Notes under the pieces: model-generated | Seen by the model: the letters and a program-made list of their open reading frames with translations, nothing else | Told to the model about the DNA's origin: nothing | The model's database searches: none | Translations under genes and position numbers: made by a program | From: Massilia sp. Root351 | GTDB taxonomy: Bacteria; Pseudomonadota; Gammaproteobacteria; Burkholderiales; Burkholderiaceae_D | Reading direction: 5' to 3' | Length of the DNA: 64,000 nt | NCBI RefSeq assembly: GCF_001425045.1 | Contig: NZ_LMDJ01000006.1 | Location: forward strand, 109,024-173,023 | Part shown: in pieces, positions 18,032-26,798 of the stretch | Position numbering within the stretch: position 1 is the first letter of the stretch | Layout: each line of letters begins with the position of its first letter

Positions 18032-19185
18032 CAGCGCTGCGCCGCCTTGATCATATTGCGCGCGATGACGATCTGCTGGATCTGCGACGTGCCCTCGTAA
18101 ATCCTGAACAGCCGCACGTCGCGGTAAAACCGCTCCGCCGCGTATTCAGAAACGTAGCCGGCGCCGCCATGGATCTGCACCGAGCGGTCCGCCACCCGCC
18201 CGCACATCTCGGAGGCGAACAGCTTGCAGCATGACGCCTCGGTGGAGATATCTTCCTTGTTGTCGCGCTTGCGCGCCGCATCCAGCACCATGCACCTGGC
18301 CGCGTAGATCTCCGCCTTGCTGTCGGCCAGCATGGCCTGGATCAGCTGGAAGTCCGCGATGGCGTGGCCGAACTGCTCGCGCTCCATGGCATAGCGCAGC
18401 GCGTCCTCCAGCATGCGCTCGGCCGCGCCCACGCACACCGCCGCGATATGCAGCCGGCCCTTGTCCAGCACCTTCATGGCCGTCTTGAAGCCCACCCCTT
18501 CCTTGCCGCCGATGAGGTTCTCCACCGGCACGCGGCAGTTCTCGAAGATCACGTCGCAGGTGTGCGCGCCGCGCTGGCCCATCTTCTTGTCGATCTTGCC
18601 CAGCGTGAGGCCGGGCGTGCCGCGCTCGACGATGAAGGCCGAGATGGCGCCGGCTCCCTTGCGCGTGGCGTCGGTGCGCGCCATCACCGTATAGATGCTG
18701 GCTTCCGGCGCGTTGGTGATGTAACGCTTGGTGCCGTTCAGGATGTAATGGTCGCCGTCCCGCACCGCGGAGGTGCGCAGCGACGCCGCGTCCGAGCCCG
18801 AGCCCGGTTCGGTCAGGGCGAACGAGCCGATGATCTCGCCTGCCGCCAGTTTGGGCAGGTAGTGCCGCTTCTGCTCTTCCGTGCCGTCGATGACGATGCC
18901 CTGCGAGCCGATGCCGTTGTTGGTGCCGATCAGCGAGCGGAAGGCCGGCGAAGTGTAGGCGATCTCGAACGCCACCTGCACTTCCTCTTCCATGGTCAGC
19001 TGCAGGCCGCCGTAAGCTTCCGGGATGGAGAGCCCGAACAAGCCCAGCTCGCGCATCTGCGCCACCACGGCCGGCGGGATCTGGTCCGTCTCCGCCACTT
19101 CCTGCTCGTGCGGCAGCAGCACCTCGCGTACGAAGCGGCGCACGCTGTCGAGCAGCAGGTTCAGGGTTTCTTCGTCGCGTATCAT
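18031..19185 (-). CDS. Acyl-CoA dehydrogenase
   Basis: A 384-residue flavoprotein, the standard length. Motifs are GSFALTEPGSGSDAASL (flavin/substrate site), RYITNAPEASIYTVMART, QIHGGAGYVSEYAAERFYRD and the catalytic Glu at E364 in RIYEGTSQ. It oxidises an acyl-CoA to the 2,3-enoyl-CoA, passing electrons to ETF. It follows the IclR gene by 18 bp and precedes the CoA ligase, so it probably acts on the thioester that ligase makes. No enoyl-CoA hydratase or thiolase is nearby, so the pathway must be completed elsewhere. Confidence 0.95.
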   Translation of the reverse strand: MIRDEETLNLLLDSVRRFVREVLLPHEQEVAETDQIPPAVVAQMRELGLFGLSIPEAYGGLQLTMEEEVQVAFEIAYTSPAFRSLIGTNNGIGSQGIVIDGTEEQKRHYLPKLAAGEIIGSFALTEPGSGSDAASLRTSAVRDGDHYILNGTKRYITNAPEASIYTVMARTDATRKGAGAISAFIVERGTPGLTLGKIDKKMGQRGAHTCDVIFENCRVPVENLIGGKEGVGFKTAMKVLDKGRLHIAAVCVGAAERMLEDALRYAMEREQFGHAIADFQLIQAMLADSKAEIYAARCMVLDAARKRDNKEDISTEASCCKLFASEMCGRVADRSVQIHGGAGYVSEYAAERFYRDVRLFRIYEGTSQIQQIVIARNMIKAAQR

Positions 19186-19203
19186 GTTTCTTCCATAAAT
19201 TGC

Positions 19204-20004
19204 TCAGCCCCGGCCGAGTATCGTGTCGATGCGGCGCACCAGCTGCACCAGTTTCGGGCCCAGGTCTTGCTCCAGCCGCGCGTGCGACAGCAGAAAAGCC
19301 GGCCCGCCGCAGTTGAAGGCCATCACCTGTTCGCCGTCCAGGCCCAGCACCGGCACGCCCACCGCGTGCACGTCGCCCTGCCATTCGCCGGCGGACATGC
19401 AAAAGCCCCGGTCCTGGTAATCCTTGAAGCCTTGCTCCACGCCGGCCTTGACCTGCGGCCAGTTGGCCTGGTCGCGCTGGCGTACGCGGTCCAGCAGGTA
19501 GTTGCGCTCCGCCTCCGGCAGCACGCACAGCAAGGCCTTGCCCATGGCGGTGGTCGCCATCGGAATGCGCGCGCCCACGTCCAGCCGCAGCGTGACATTG
19601 GCGCTGCTGCGGCAGCTTTCCACGTAGACCATGCTGAGCCGGTCGCGCGCGCCCAGCGACACCGACGCCTGCGCATACTCGGCCAGTTGTTCCATCAGCG
19701 GGCGCGCCAGCTTGCGCAAGTCCATGGCCGACAGCATGCGGTAGCCGAGCGCCAGCACGCCGGCGCCCAGCTGGTATTTGCCCAGCGATTCGGAATAGTT
19801 CAGATAACCCAGCGTGGTGAGCGTATGCGTCAGCCGCGACACGGTGGGCTTGGGCAGCGAGCTGCGCTTGGCCAGCTCGGCGTTGGTCAGATACACTTCG
19901 CCGGGTCCGAAGCAGCGCAGCAGCTCCAGCCCGCGCGCCAAGGCATGGACGAACTGCCTGTCCTTGGTGTCGTCGTCGCTGAACACTTCGATCTCGTCGT
20001 GCAT
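19204..20004 (-). CDS. IclR-family transcriptional regulator
   Basis: A 266-residue regulator. An N-terminal winged helix-turn-helix (about 20-80; ALARGLELLRCFGP, LTNAELAKRSSLPKPTVSRLTHTL) is followed by the IclR effector domain (PLMEQLAEYAQASVSLG, AMGKALLCVLPEAERN, FCMSAGEWQGDVHAVGVPV). It is transcribed first in the same direction as the acyl-CoA/LIV genes, so it likely controls its own operon in response to the substrate or its CoA ester. ATG 20004 (MHDEIEV) is preferred; the frame extends 31 codons upstream with a less plausible sequence. Confidence 0.93.
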   Translation of the reverse strand: MHDEIEVFSDDDTKDRQFVHALARGLELLRCFGPGEVYLTNAELAKRSSLPKPTVSRLTHTLTTLGYLNYSESLGKYQLGAGVLALGYRMLSAMDLRKLARPLMEQLAEYAQASVSLGARDRLSMVYVESCRSSANVTLRLDVGARIPMATTAMGKALLCVLPEAERNYLLDRVRQRDQANWPQVKAGVEQGFKDYQDRGFCMSAGEWQGDVHAVGVPVLGLDGEQVMAFNCGGPAFLLSHARLEQDLGPKLVQLVRRIDTILGRG

Positions 20005-20057
20005 GCAGGGCCCCGGTGTGATCCAGGCGCCAAGTTTGACAAGCTGCAACGGACCTG

Positions 20058-20729
20058 TCAATCGTTTTGTGAAACAGTGGTTTGCAGAGCGAAACACTGC
20101 CGCAGCAGCTTGACGGCTTCCTCCTGCTCAACCTGCGGGAAGCGCTTGTAATACTGGCTTACGGCGGCGAAATCCATGGGCGCGTGCAGGCAGACCACGC
20201 GGTCGGCCAGTTCCCCGATGCGCTGCAGCGACTGCGGCGCGGCCACCGGCACGGCGGCAAGCAGTTCCAGCGGCAGCGCGGCCCGCACCGCGCCCAGGGC
20301 GGCCGCCATGGTGGCGCCGGTGGCCAGCCCGTCGTCGACAATGACCACATGGCGCCCGCAGGGATCGGACGGCGGCCGGCTGCCGCTGTAGTCGGCCCGG
20401 CGCTGGCGCAGCACGGCCAATTGCTCGCGGGCGCATTGCTCCAGCCAGGCGCGGCTGGCCTCGGTCATCGGATAATCCGGGCCGACCAGGCGCTGGCCGC
20501 GTTCGTCGATGGCGCCGATGGCGTATTCGGGGTCGAAAGGGGAGGACAGCTTGCGCACCAGCACCACGTCCAGTTCGCCGTGCAGTTGCCGCGCCAGCAC
20601 CGCGCCGATGGGGATGGCGCCGCGTGGTATCGCCAGGATCAGCGGGTGATGCAGGCGCAGCTGCTGCAAGCGCTGCGCCAGCTGGCGCGCGGCATCCTTG
20701 CGGTCCTTGAACAGATAAGGGGAGGGCAT
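20058..20729 (-). CDS. Phosphoribosyltransferase family protein
   Basis: A 223-residue type-I phosphoribosyltransferase-fold protein. The PRPP-binding loop is VVIVDDGLATGATMAAAL, and LAIPRGAIPIGAVLARQL and DVVLVRKLSSPFDPEYAIGA are the flanking family segments. Proteins of this type resemble predicted phosphoribosyltransferases often found near stress or erythromycin-esterase-like genes; no substrate is established. ATG 20729 has GGAGGG just upstream. It lies between the IclR operon and a rod-like flagellar protein and shows no functional link to either. Confidence 0.85.
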   Translation of the reverse strand: MPSPYLFKDRKDAARQLAQRLQQLRLHHPLILAIPRGAIPIGAVLARQLHGELDVVLVRKLSSPFDPEYAIGAIDERGQRLVGPDYPMTEASRAWLEQCAREQLAVLRQRRADYSGSRPPSDPCGRHVVIVDDGLATGATMAAALGAVRAALPLELLAAVPVAAPQSLQRIGELADRVVCLHAPMDFAAVSQYYKRFPQVEQEEAVKLLRQCFALQTTVSQND

Positions 20730-20785
20730 GCGGCCTCGCTATGCAGTAGTCCTTTCAGACAGCATAGCGCGGCGAACGCGCGGCG

Positions 20786-21124
20786 TCAGGCTTTGATATT
20801 GATCAGCGTGCCGATGCGTTCGTCGGCCGCCTGGATGACTTTGGCGTTCAGGTCGAAGCTGGCCTTATAGACCAGGGCGTTGCTGATTTCGCTGGCCAGG
20901 CCGGTGCCGCTGCCGGCGTTGGCGGCGGCTTCGGACGCAGCCAGTCCACGGCCTTGCGCGGACAGGGTGACGCCGGTGCCGCCCGGGCTGGACTCGTGGA
21001 ATTGCGCCTGTTGGGGCTGGAAGCCCTGCGTGCTGGCGTTGGCAACATTGTGCGCCGCTACACCCAGCGCCTGCTGGTTCGCGGTGAGGCCGGAAGCCCC
21101 GGCACTGAGGGCGGATACACTCAT
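20786..21124 (-). CDS. Small orphan flagellar rod-like protein
   Basis: A 112-residue protein. Its N-terminus (ASGLTANQQALGVAAHNVAN, then ASTQGF) matches the flagellar basal-body rod N-terminal motif of FlgB/C/F/G and FlgE. Its C-terminus (SNALVYKASFDLNAKVIQAADERIG) matches the rod-protein C-terminal helix. The D1 middle region is reduced to about 45 residues rich in Gly, Ala and Ser. It is shorter than FlgB or FlgC and stands alone. GGGAAAG 4 nt before ATG 21124 supports this start. It may be a dispensable rod-like paralogue; assembly into flagella is inference. Confidence 0.8.
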   Translation of the reverse strand: MSVSALSAGASGLTANQQALGVAAHNVANASTQGFQPQQAQFHESSPGGTGVTLSAQGRGLAASEAAANAGSGTGLASEISNALVYKASFDLNAKVIQAADERIGTLINIKA

Positions 21125-21320
21125 GGTCTTTCCCTTGGGCAATGGCTTCCAGTGTACCCCGTCCAGATGCGTCCCGCAATCGCCTGACAGCAACTGTTGC
21201 CACAAAAAAAGGCAGCAGTTTTAGCGTTCTGGTATTGCCTTTGGAAAACTTGGCCCGCAGAATTGAGCCATTGTCCCGTTCGATCCCTGGAGCCGCATCA
21301 TCGACACCGCCGCGTTCAGT

Positions 21321-22478
21321 TTGCGCCACCGCAGCCTTGCCGCCCTGGCGTTTTCCCTCTGCTGCACGCTCCAGCCCGCCCATGGCGCCACGCCGCGTTC
21401 CTTGCCGCCTTCGCAACTGAACGAGCAGGTCATGATGATACCGGCCGGGCCGGGACAGGGCGTGTCGCTGGAAACCACGGTGTTCAAGCCGGATGGCGAC
21501 GGCCCGTTTCCGTTGTTGGTGATCAACCACGGCAAGGCGCCCGGCGACCCCAAAATGCAGCAGCGCGACCGTTTCGTGCACATGGCCAGCGCCTTTGTGC
21601 GGCGGGGCTATGCGGTCATGGTGCCGATGCGGACCGGCTTTGCCCATTCCACCGGGCGCTACATCGACCACGGCTGCGACATGACCGCCAACGGCTACAC
21701 CCAGGCCAACGATGTGCGCGACGTGATCCGCCATGCGCGTGGCCTGGACTGGGTCGACGCGCAGCGCATCGTGGTGGCGGGCCAGTCTTACGGCGGCCTG
21801 GCGACCATGGCCCTGGCCACGCAGGGGATTCCCGGCGTGCGCGGCGTGATGAATTTCGCCGGCGGCCTGCGCGTGCACGGCGGCCCATGCGACTGGCAGG
21901 GCGCGCTGGTGCGCGCTTTCGGCGACTACGGCCGGCGCAGCAAGGTGGCCAGCCTGTGGATGTACGGCGCCAACGATTCCTACTTCGGCCCGGAACTGGT
22001 GGGCCGCATGCACCAGGCTTACACCCGGGCGGGCGGCAAGGCGCAGCTGGTGGCCTATGGCGACTTCAAACGCGACGCGCACACCATGCTGGCCAGCCGC
22101 GAAGGCGAGAAAGTGTGGCTGCCGGAAGCCGAACGCTTCCTGGCGCGCATCGGCATGCCGGTGCGGGAGAAGTTTGCTGTTGCGGCCGAGGCGCCGGTGC
22201 AAGCGCCCACCGAGTATGCCGCGCTGGACGACGTGGAAGCCATTCCCTACCTGGCGGGCAAGGGCCGCGCCGAATATAAGGCCTTCCTGCAGCGGCAGAT
22301 GCCGCGCGCCTTCGCCGTCTCGCCCACCGGCGCGTGGGGCTGGGCCGAGGAGGGCGAAGACCCGCGCGGCAGCGCGCTGGCCGCTTGCCAGACCAAGAGC
22401 CCGCAGCCCTGCCAGCTCTATTCGGTGGACGGCTACGTTGTGTGGCGCGCCGTGGCCAGCACCGGGCGCACCGAATAG
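21321..22478 (+). CDS. Secreted alpha/beta hydrolase (dienelactone-hydrolase-like)
   Basis: A 385-residue protein with an N-terminal signal peptide (SLAALAFSLCCTLQPAHGA). The hydrolase core has the oxyanion segment LLVINHGKAPGD, the nucleophile elbow VAGQSYGGLA with Ser at S156 and a late His in KRDAHTML. The fold resembles the dienelactone hydrolase/prolyl oligopeptidase-like esterases. The C-terminal 90 residues (PYLAGKGRAEYKAFLQRQMPR onward) form an extra region with a Cys pair. The only standard initiator in the frame is TTG 21321, with no clear Shine-Dalgarno, so the start is uncertain. Exported hydrolase is a safe call; the substrate is unknown. Confidence 0.82.
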   Translation: MRHRSLAALAFSLCCTLQPAHGATPRSLPPSQLNEQVMMIPAGPGQGVSLETTVFKPDGDGPFPLLVINHGKAPGDPKMQQRDRFVHMASAFVRRGYAVMVPMRTGFAHSTGRYIDHGCDMTANGYTQANDVRDVIRHARGLDWVDAQRIVVAGQSYGGLATMALATQGIPGVRGVMNFAGGLRVHGGPCDWQGALVRAFGDYGRRSKVASLWMYGANDSYFGPELVGRMHQAYTRAGGKAQLVAYGDFKRDAHTMLASREGEKVWLPEAERFLARIGMPVREKFAVAAEAPVQAPTEYAALDDVEAIPYLAGKGRAEYKAFLQRQMPRAFAVSPTGAWGWAEEGEDPRGSALAACQTKSPQPCQLYSVDGYVVWRAVASTGRTE

Positions 22479-22481
22479 CGG

Positions 22482-22506
22482 GTTTGTATTTCAATGTATC
22501 CGGCGC
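22482..22506 (+). promoter_or_regulatory. Shared upstream element, copy 1
   Basis: The sequence GTTTGTATTTCAATGTATCC, followed by GGCGC, sits 111 bp before the first Tat hydrolase ATG and begins 4 bp after the preceding stop. It contains two TGTAT repeats 11 bp apart, a spacing of one helical turn. TACA-containing words (GTACACC, ATACAGG, TTACAC) follow within 30 bp. A near-identical element precedes the paralogous hydrolase at 25536. It looks like a regulator binding site; the regulator is unknown. Confidence 0.45.
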
Positions 22507-22616
22507 GTACACCAATACAGGGCATTACACAATCGTCCAGATTCCCACACACGGCTGATACATAGGCGGATTATCATTTCTTCCATAGGTTGCTTACAAC
22601 GAACAGGGGAGAAAAA

Positions 22617-23648
22617 ATGATGGTCAACGAAGTCAATCAGCAACGCCGCCGCTTCTTTGGTACCGCCGCCGCAGCTCTGGCGGTTGCGCAATTTGGGCTG
22701 AGCGGCGGCGCCGCCGCGCAGGCGGCCGGTCCGCAGTCCGGCGTGGCGCCGTCCTTCGGCCAGCTCAGGCAGATCGACGCCGGCCTGCTCAACATCGGCT
22801 ATGTGGAAGCCGGTCCCGCGCACGGCGCGCCGGTGCTGCTGCTGCACGGCTGGCCGTACGACATCCACGCTTTCGCTGAGGTGACGCCCATCCTGGCGGC
22901 GGCCGGCTACCGTGTCATCGTGCCCCACCTGCGCGGCCACGGCACCACGCGCTTCCTGTCCGCCGCCACCTTCCGCAACGCGCAGCAGTCGGCGGTGGCG
23001 CTCGACATCATCGCGCTGATGGACGCGCTGAAAATACCCAAGGCCGTCATCGGCGGCTTCGACTGGGGCGCGCGCACCGCCTGCATCATGGCCGCGCTGT
23101 GGCCGGAGCGTGTCAAGGCGCTGGTATCGGTGAGCGGCTACCTGGTGACCAATATCGACACCCGTGCCTTGCCGCTGCCGCCGAAAGCGGAGCATGACTG
23201 GTGGTACCAGTACTACCTGGCCACCGACCGCGGTGCGGCGGGCTACGCCAAGAACACGAGCGCGTTCGCCAAATACATCTGGGAGACCGCTTCACCCCAG
23301 TGGAAGTTCGACGCGGCCACGTTCGAGCGCAGCGCCGCGTCCCTGGTCAACCCCGACCATGTGGCCATCGTGCTGCACAACTACCGCTGGCGTCAAGGGG
23401 CGGCGCAGGGCGAGGCGCAGTACGACGAACTGGAGAAACGCCTGGCCGCCGCGCCGGCGATCCAGGTGCCGACCATCACCATGGAAGGCGACGCCAACGG
23501 CGCGCCGTTCCCGCCGCCTGCCGCCTACCGCAGCAAATTCACCGGCAGGTACGAGCACCGCCACCTGGCCGGCGGCATAGGCCACAACCTGCCGCAGGAA
23601 GCCCCGCGGGCCTTCGCGCAGGCCGTGCTGGACGCGGCGGCGTTCTGA
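22617..23648 (+). CDS. Tat-exported alpha/beta hydrolase, Asp nucleophile (copy 1)
   Basis: 343 residues. A twin-arginine signal (NQQRRRFFGTAAAALAVAQ, Arg at about 10-12) leads to cleavage near AAAQA. The hydrolase domain carries HGWPYDIHAF (oxyanion region), the nucleophile elbow GGFDWGAR with Asp at about D149, and the His in GIGHNLPQEAP. An Asp in this elbow is typical of epoxide hydrolases and haloalkane dehalogenases, not Ser esterases. The export of such an enzyme by Tat suggests a folded periplasmic enzyme. AGGGGAG precedes ATG 22617 by 5 nt; ATG 22620 is equally possible. It is a close paralogue of the gene at 25676. Confidence 0.87.
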   Translation: MMVNEVNQQRRRFFGTAAAALAVAQFGLSGGAAAQAAGPQSGVAPSFGQLRQIDAGLLNIGYVEAGPAHGAPVLLLHGWPYDIHAFAEVTPILAAAGYRVIVPHLRGHGTTRFLSAATFRNAQQSAVALDIIALMDALKIPKAVIGGFDWGARTACIMAALWPERVKALVSVSGYLVTNIDTRALPLPPKAEHDWWYQYYLATDRGAAGYAKNTSAFAKYIWETASPQWKFDAATFERSAASLVNPDHVAIVLHNYRWRQGAAQGEAQYDELEKRLAAAPAIQVPTITMEGDANGAPFPPPAAYRSKFTGRYEHRHLAGGIGHNLPQEAPRAFAQAVLDAAAF

Positions 23649-23676
23649 CGCCGCTGCGGCGCGGGCTGCAAGCGGC

Positions 23677-25398
23677 TCAGTTGCGGCGGATCTCAGCGAT
23701 AGCCGCTTCCAGCACCTCGTCGCGGCCGGCCCGGATGCCTTGCACCGTGGGCAGTACCACGATATCCGGCACGATGCCCACCCGCTGCGTGGGGCGCTGG
23801 TCCGGATAGAACACCCCGATGCCGCTGATCATGGACCGCAGGCCTCCCGGCAGCGGGATGGCGGACACGTTGCCGTCCGCAGCGGCGGTGGTGCTGCCGA
23901 TCACCTTGGCGCGCGGCGCCGAGCGGAAGGCCATGGTGGTGTATTCGGCCTGGCTCTGCGACACCTCGTCCACCAGCAGCATCACTTTCCCCTGGTAGTG
24001 CGGCGCCATCGGCCGCAGCGTCAGCGCCGGCCCCCAGCGGAAGGCGCCGGGATTGCTGGCGTCGCCGGCCGTGAAGCGCACAAACTCGGTTGGCTTGTCG
24101 ACCAGGTGCTGGCCGAGTGAAAACACGACGAACTCGGAGGGATAGTTGCGGATGTCGATCACCAGCCCCTTGCTGGCGGCAGCCAGCTCCAGGTAGCGCG
24201 GAATGTCAGCCTTTTTGATGGATGACAGCTTGATGTAGGCGATGTCGTCCGCCAGCATCTGGAACGTGTCGCCATTGCGGTCGTGCGTGTTGGCGCGCGC
24301 CGTCCGCGTGATTGGCGTGCGCGTGGACGCAATTTCCTGCTCCTGGCTGGCCCGGCGTATGCGCAGCGCCACGTCGCCGCAGGCGCCATTGTGCATGCTC
24401 CTGGCCATGTCGCGCAGGCGGGTGGGCTCGTTGGATGCGGCGTAATAAGGCTTCCAGGCCTGCGTCAGCTTGGAGACCGGCGCCTGGTCCAGCGCTTCGA
24501 TGACATCGCCCGCCAGCAGGCCGCTCGCCTTGCCGGCCGCTTCGTCGGCGTAGCCGGAGACCACGGCCTGGTTGCCGATGAAGCGCATCGTCACCGGCAG
24601 GGTGCATTTGCCGACGGGCGGGCGCACCTGGAGCGAACCCCACAGATTGGTGTGGGTGTCGTTGACGCGCGCGGTGACCGCCACCATTTCCAGTTCAAAG
24701 CCGGCGCGGTCCTTCGCCAGCGCCACCCTGGCGAGGGACTGCAGCAGGGCGTCGTCCCACCTCTCTCCGATCACGTCGCGGTATGGCGACCAGTACTCGA
24801 CGATATTCCAGAAACGGAACAGGGCGAGCAGCTGGAATCCGGCATCCGGGAAGTTTACATCCTTGTAATACGGTTCGTGCTCGAAAACGGGATTGCCGAC
24901 ATTTTTTGCATGGCTGACGTAGAACTGCGCGCTGGCGGCGGGACGGTTGGCGTAGACCTTCTTCAGGCCGGCCTTGAGCTGATCGCCCAGCAGCGTGCCG
25001 TCGTCCAGCCATTCCAGCGACGGCTTCAGGTGGAGACCGGCCTGCGGCAGGCTGGCGCACGGATTGCAGTCGGCGATGTCCCCCAGATCCGCAAGCCAGC
25101 GCTGCAGCACCGCTTGCGCCGCTGGGCGGTCGGACGCGGCGACGATGGCCGGCGTGATGCGCAGCAGTTCGTAGTCCCAATGCCGCTGGCCCGTGGTAAC
25201 GACGGGATGGTGGTATTTCAGGAAGCCCCATACCTTGCCGAGCAGGGCGAGGTTCTCCACCTGCACCGGTGTCAGGCTGCTCAGCGCAATGCGTGAGCCG
25301 TTGTCGAATTCGTGGTCGGTCTCGTAGGTGTATTTGGCGGCCGCCTGCGCCGAGCCCAGGCGCACGGCCAGGAGCAGCAGTATCAGTAAGGTACGCAT
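23677..25398 (-). CDS. Exported S41-family serine peptidase
   Basis: 573 residues. A signal peptide (MRTLLILLLLAVRLGSAQAA) is followed by two related helical segments (LALLGKVWGFLKYHHP near 45 and LALFRFWNIVEYWSPY near 210). A PDZ-like region (SGLLAGDVIEALDQAPVSKL) and a C-terminal S41 core (IAYIKLSS, GLVIDIRNYPSE, LLVDEVSQSQAEYT) follow. The Ser in SQSQAEY is the probable nucleophile. The family processes or degrades periplasmic proteins. It lies between the two paralogous Tat hydrolases on the opposite strand, converging with the first by 28 bp and diverging from the second across 277 bp. The start at ATG 25398 is chosen for the signal peptide. Confidence 0.87.
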   Translation of the reverse strand: MRTLLILLLLAVRLGSAQAAAKYTYETDHEFDNGSRIALSSLTPVQVENLALLGKVWGFLKYHHPVVTTGQRHWDYELLRITPAIVAASDRPAAQAVLQRWLADLGDIADCNPCASLPQAGLHLKPSLEWLDDGTLLGDQLKAGLKKVYANRPAASAQFYVSHAKNVGNPVFEHEPYYKDVNFPDAGFQLLALFRFWNIVEYWSPYRDVIGERWDDALLQSLARVALAKDRAGFELEMVAVTARVNDTHTNLWGSLQVRPPVGKCTLPVTMRFIGNQAVVSGYADEAAGKASGLLAGDVIEALDQAPVSKLTQAWKPYYAASNEPTRLRDMARSMHNGACGDVALRIRRASQEQEIASTRTPITRTARANTHDRNGDTFQMLADDIAYIKLSSIKKADIPRYLELAAASKGLVIDIRNYPSEFVVFSLGQHLVDKPTEFVRFTAGDASNPGAFRWGPALTLRPMAPHYQGKVMLLVDEVSQSQAEYTTMAFRSAPRAKVIGSTTAAADGNVSAIPLPGGLRSMISGIGVFYPDQRPTQRVGIVPDIVVLPTVQGIRAGRDEVLEAAIAEIRRN

Positions 25399-25535
25399 GG
25401 ATTCAAGTTCTTCGCAGACATTTCGCTCCTTTGTTGTCGCTGGTTTGTCGCCGGTGAGAGAAGCTCGACTATACGCGGAAAGCGGCCCCGGAAAATGCAC
25501 GCATTGTCACACGATAGGCGCGCCTTGCCGGCCGC

Positions 25536-25560
25536 GTTTGTATTCCAGGGTATCCGCCGC
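25536..25560 (+). promoter_or_regulatory. Shared upstream element, copy 2
   Basis: GTTTGTATTCCAGGGTATCC, followed by GCCGC, matches the element at 22482 at 21 of 25 positions and lies 115 bp before the second Tat hydrolase ATG. Downstream TACAC/TACAA words (TACACAAATG, GCTACACAAG at 25600-25620) recur as in copy 1. The conserved distance to the start codon argues for function and for duplication of gene plus promoter. Confidence 0.45.
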
Positions 25561-25675
25561 AGGGATGGACACGCGGCAGTACAAATAGCCGTGGTTTCCT
25601 ACACAAATGCGCTACACAAGCCCGCCATACTGAACTCCACTTCACCACGAAATACCGACCAAAGGAGAACACAGC

Positions 25676-26752
25676 ATGGACCAAGGGATCAATCAACAGC
25701 GCCGCCGCTTCTTCGGCACCGCCGCCGCAGCCGTGGCAGCCACCCAGTTCGGCCTGGCCGGCAGCGCGTCCGCGCAGCCGCTGGCCGCAGCGGCCGGATC
25801 GGCCCCGAATGCGGGAACGGATGGCGCCGGCAGGCAGTTTTCGGCGGCGGCGCCTTCCTTCGGCACGCTCAAGCAGATCGACGCCGGCTTGCTGAATGTC
25901 GGCTATGTGGAAGTCGGGCCGGCCGGCGGCGCGCCGGTGATCCTGGTGCATGGCTGGCCGTACGACATCCACGCCTTCGCCGACGTGGCGCCCGCGCTGG
26001 CGGCCAAGGGCTACCGCGTCATCGTACCTTACTTGCGCGGCCATGGCACCACGCGCTTCCTTTCCGATGCCACGGTCCGGAATGGCCAGCAGGCAGCCAT
26101 CTCCCTCGATATCCTCGCCTTGATGGACGCGCTGAAGATACCGAAAGCCATACTCGGCGGCTTCGACTGGGGCGCGCGCGCGGTTTGCGTCATCGCCGCG
26201 TTGTGGCCGGAACGGGTCAAGGGGCTGGTGTCGGTGAGCGGCTACTTGGTCATCAATATCAATAACGGCGCCACGCCGCTCAGGCCGAGCGCGGAGCATC
26301 AGTGGTGGTACCAGTACTACCTGGCCACGGAACGCGGCGTGGCTGGCTACACCAAATACACGCGCGACTTCGCCAAGTTCATCTGGCAGACCGCCTCGCC
26401 CAAGTGGAAGTTCGATGACGTCACGCTGGGCCGCAGCGCAGCGGCCTTCGCCAACCCCGACCACGTCGCGATCGTGGTGCACAACTACCGCTGGCGGCAA
26501 GGTGCTGCGCCTGGCGAAGCGCGGTACGACGAGCTGGAGCGCCGCCTGGCGGCCGGCCCGGCCATCACGGTGCCGGCCATCACCATGGAAGGCGAAGCGA
26601 ACGGTGCGCCGTTCCCGCCGCCCGCCAGCTACCGCGCCAAGTTCACCGGCAAGTACGAACACCGCGACTTGGGCAACGGCGTCGGCCACAACTTGCCGCA
26701 GGAAGCGCCGCAAGCCTTTATCCAGGCGCTGCTGGACGTGGCGGCGATGTAA
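25676..26752 (+). CDS. Tat-exported alpha/beta hydrolase, Asp nucleophile (copy 2)
   Basis: 358 residues, paralogue of the hydrolase at 22617, with long identical stretches (QIDAGLLN, HGWPYDIHAF, LRGHGTTRFLS, WPERVK). The Tat signal is NQQRRRFFGTAAAAVAATQ. A linker of about 60 residues before the catalytic domain is longer than in copy 1 (PLAAAAGSAPNAGTDGAGRQ). The nucleophile elbow GGFDWGARAV has Asp at D164, and the His lies in GVGHNLPQEAP. GGAG sits 8 nt before ATG 25676. The likely class is epoxide hydrolase or dehalogenase-like; the substrate is unknown. Confidence 0.88.
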   Translation: MDQGINQQRRRFFGTAAAAVAATQFGLAGSASAQPLAAAAGSAPNAGTDGAGRQFSAAAPSFGTLKQIDAGLLNVGYVEVGPAGGAPVILVHGWPYDIHAFADVAPALAAKGYRVIVPYLRGHGTTRFLSDATVRNGQQAAISLDILALMDALKIPKAILGGFDWGARAVCVIAALWPERVKGLVSVSGYLVININNGATPLRPSAEHQWWYQYYLATERGVAGYTKYTRDFAKFIWQTASPKWKFDDVTLGRSAAAFANPDHVAIVVHNYRWRQGAAPGEARYDELERRLAAGPAITVPAITMEGEANGAPFPPPASYRAKFTGKYEHRDLGNGVGHNLPQEAPQAFIQALLDVAAM

Positions 26753-26798
26753 GACGCTGCGGATTACCTCCGGGCCGGGTTGCTGCTATCATTCCCGG

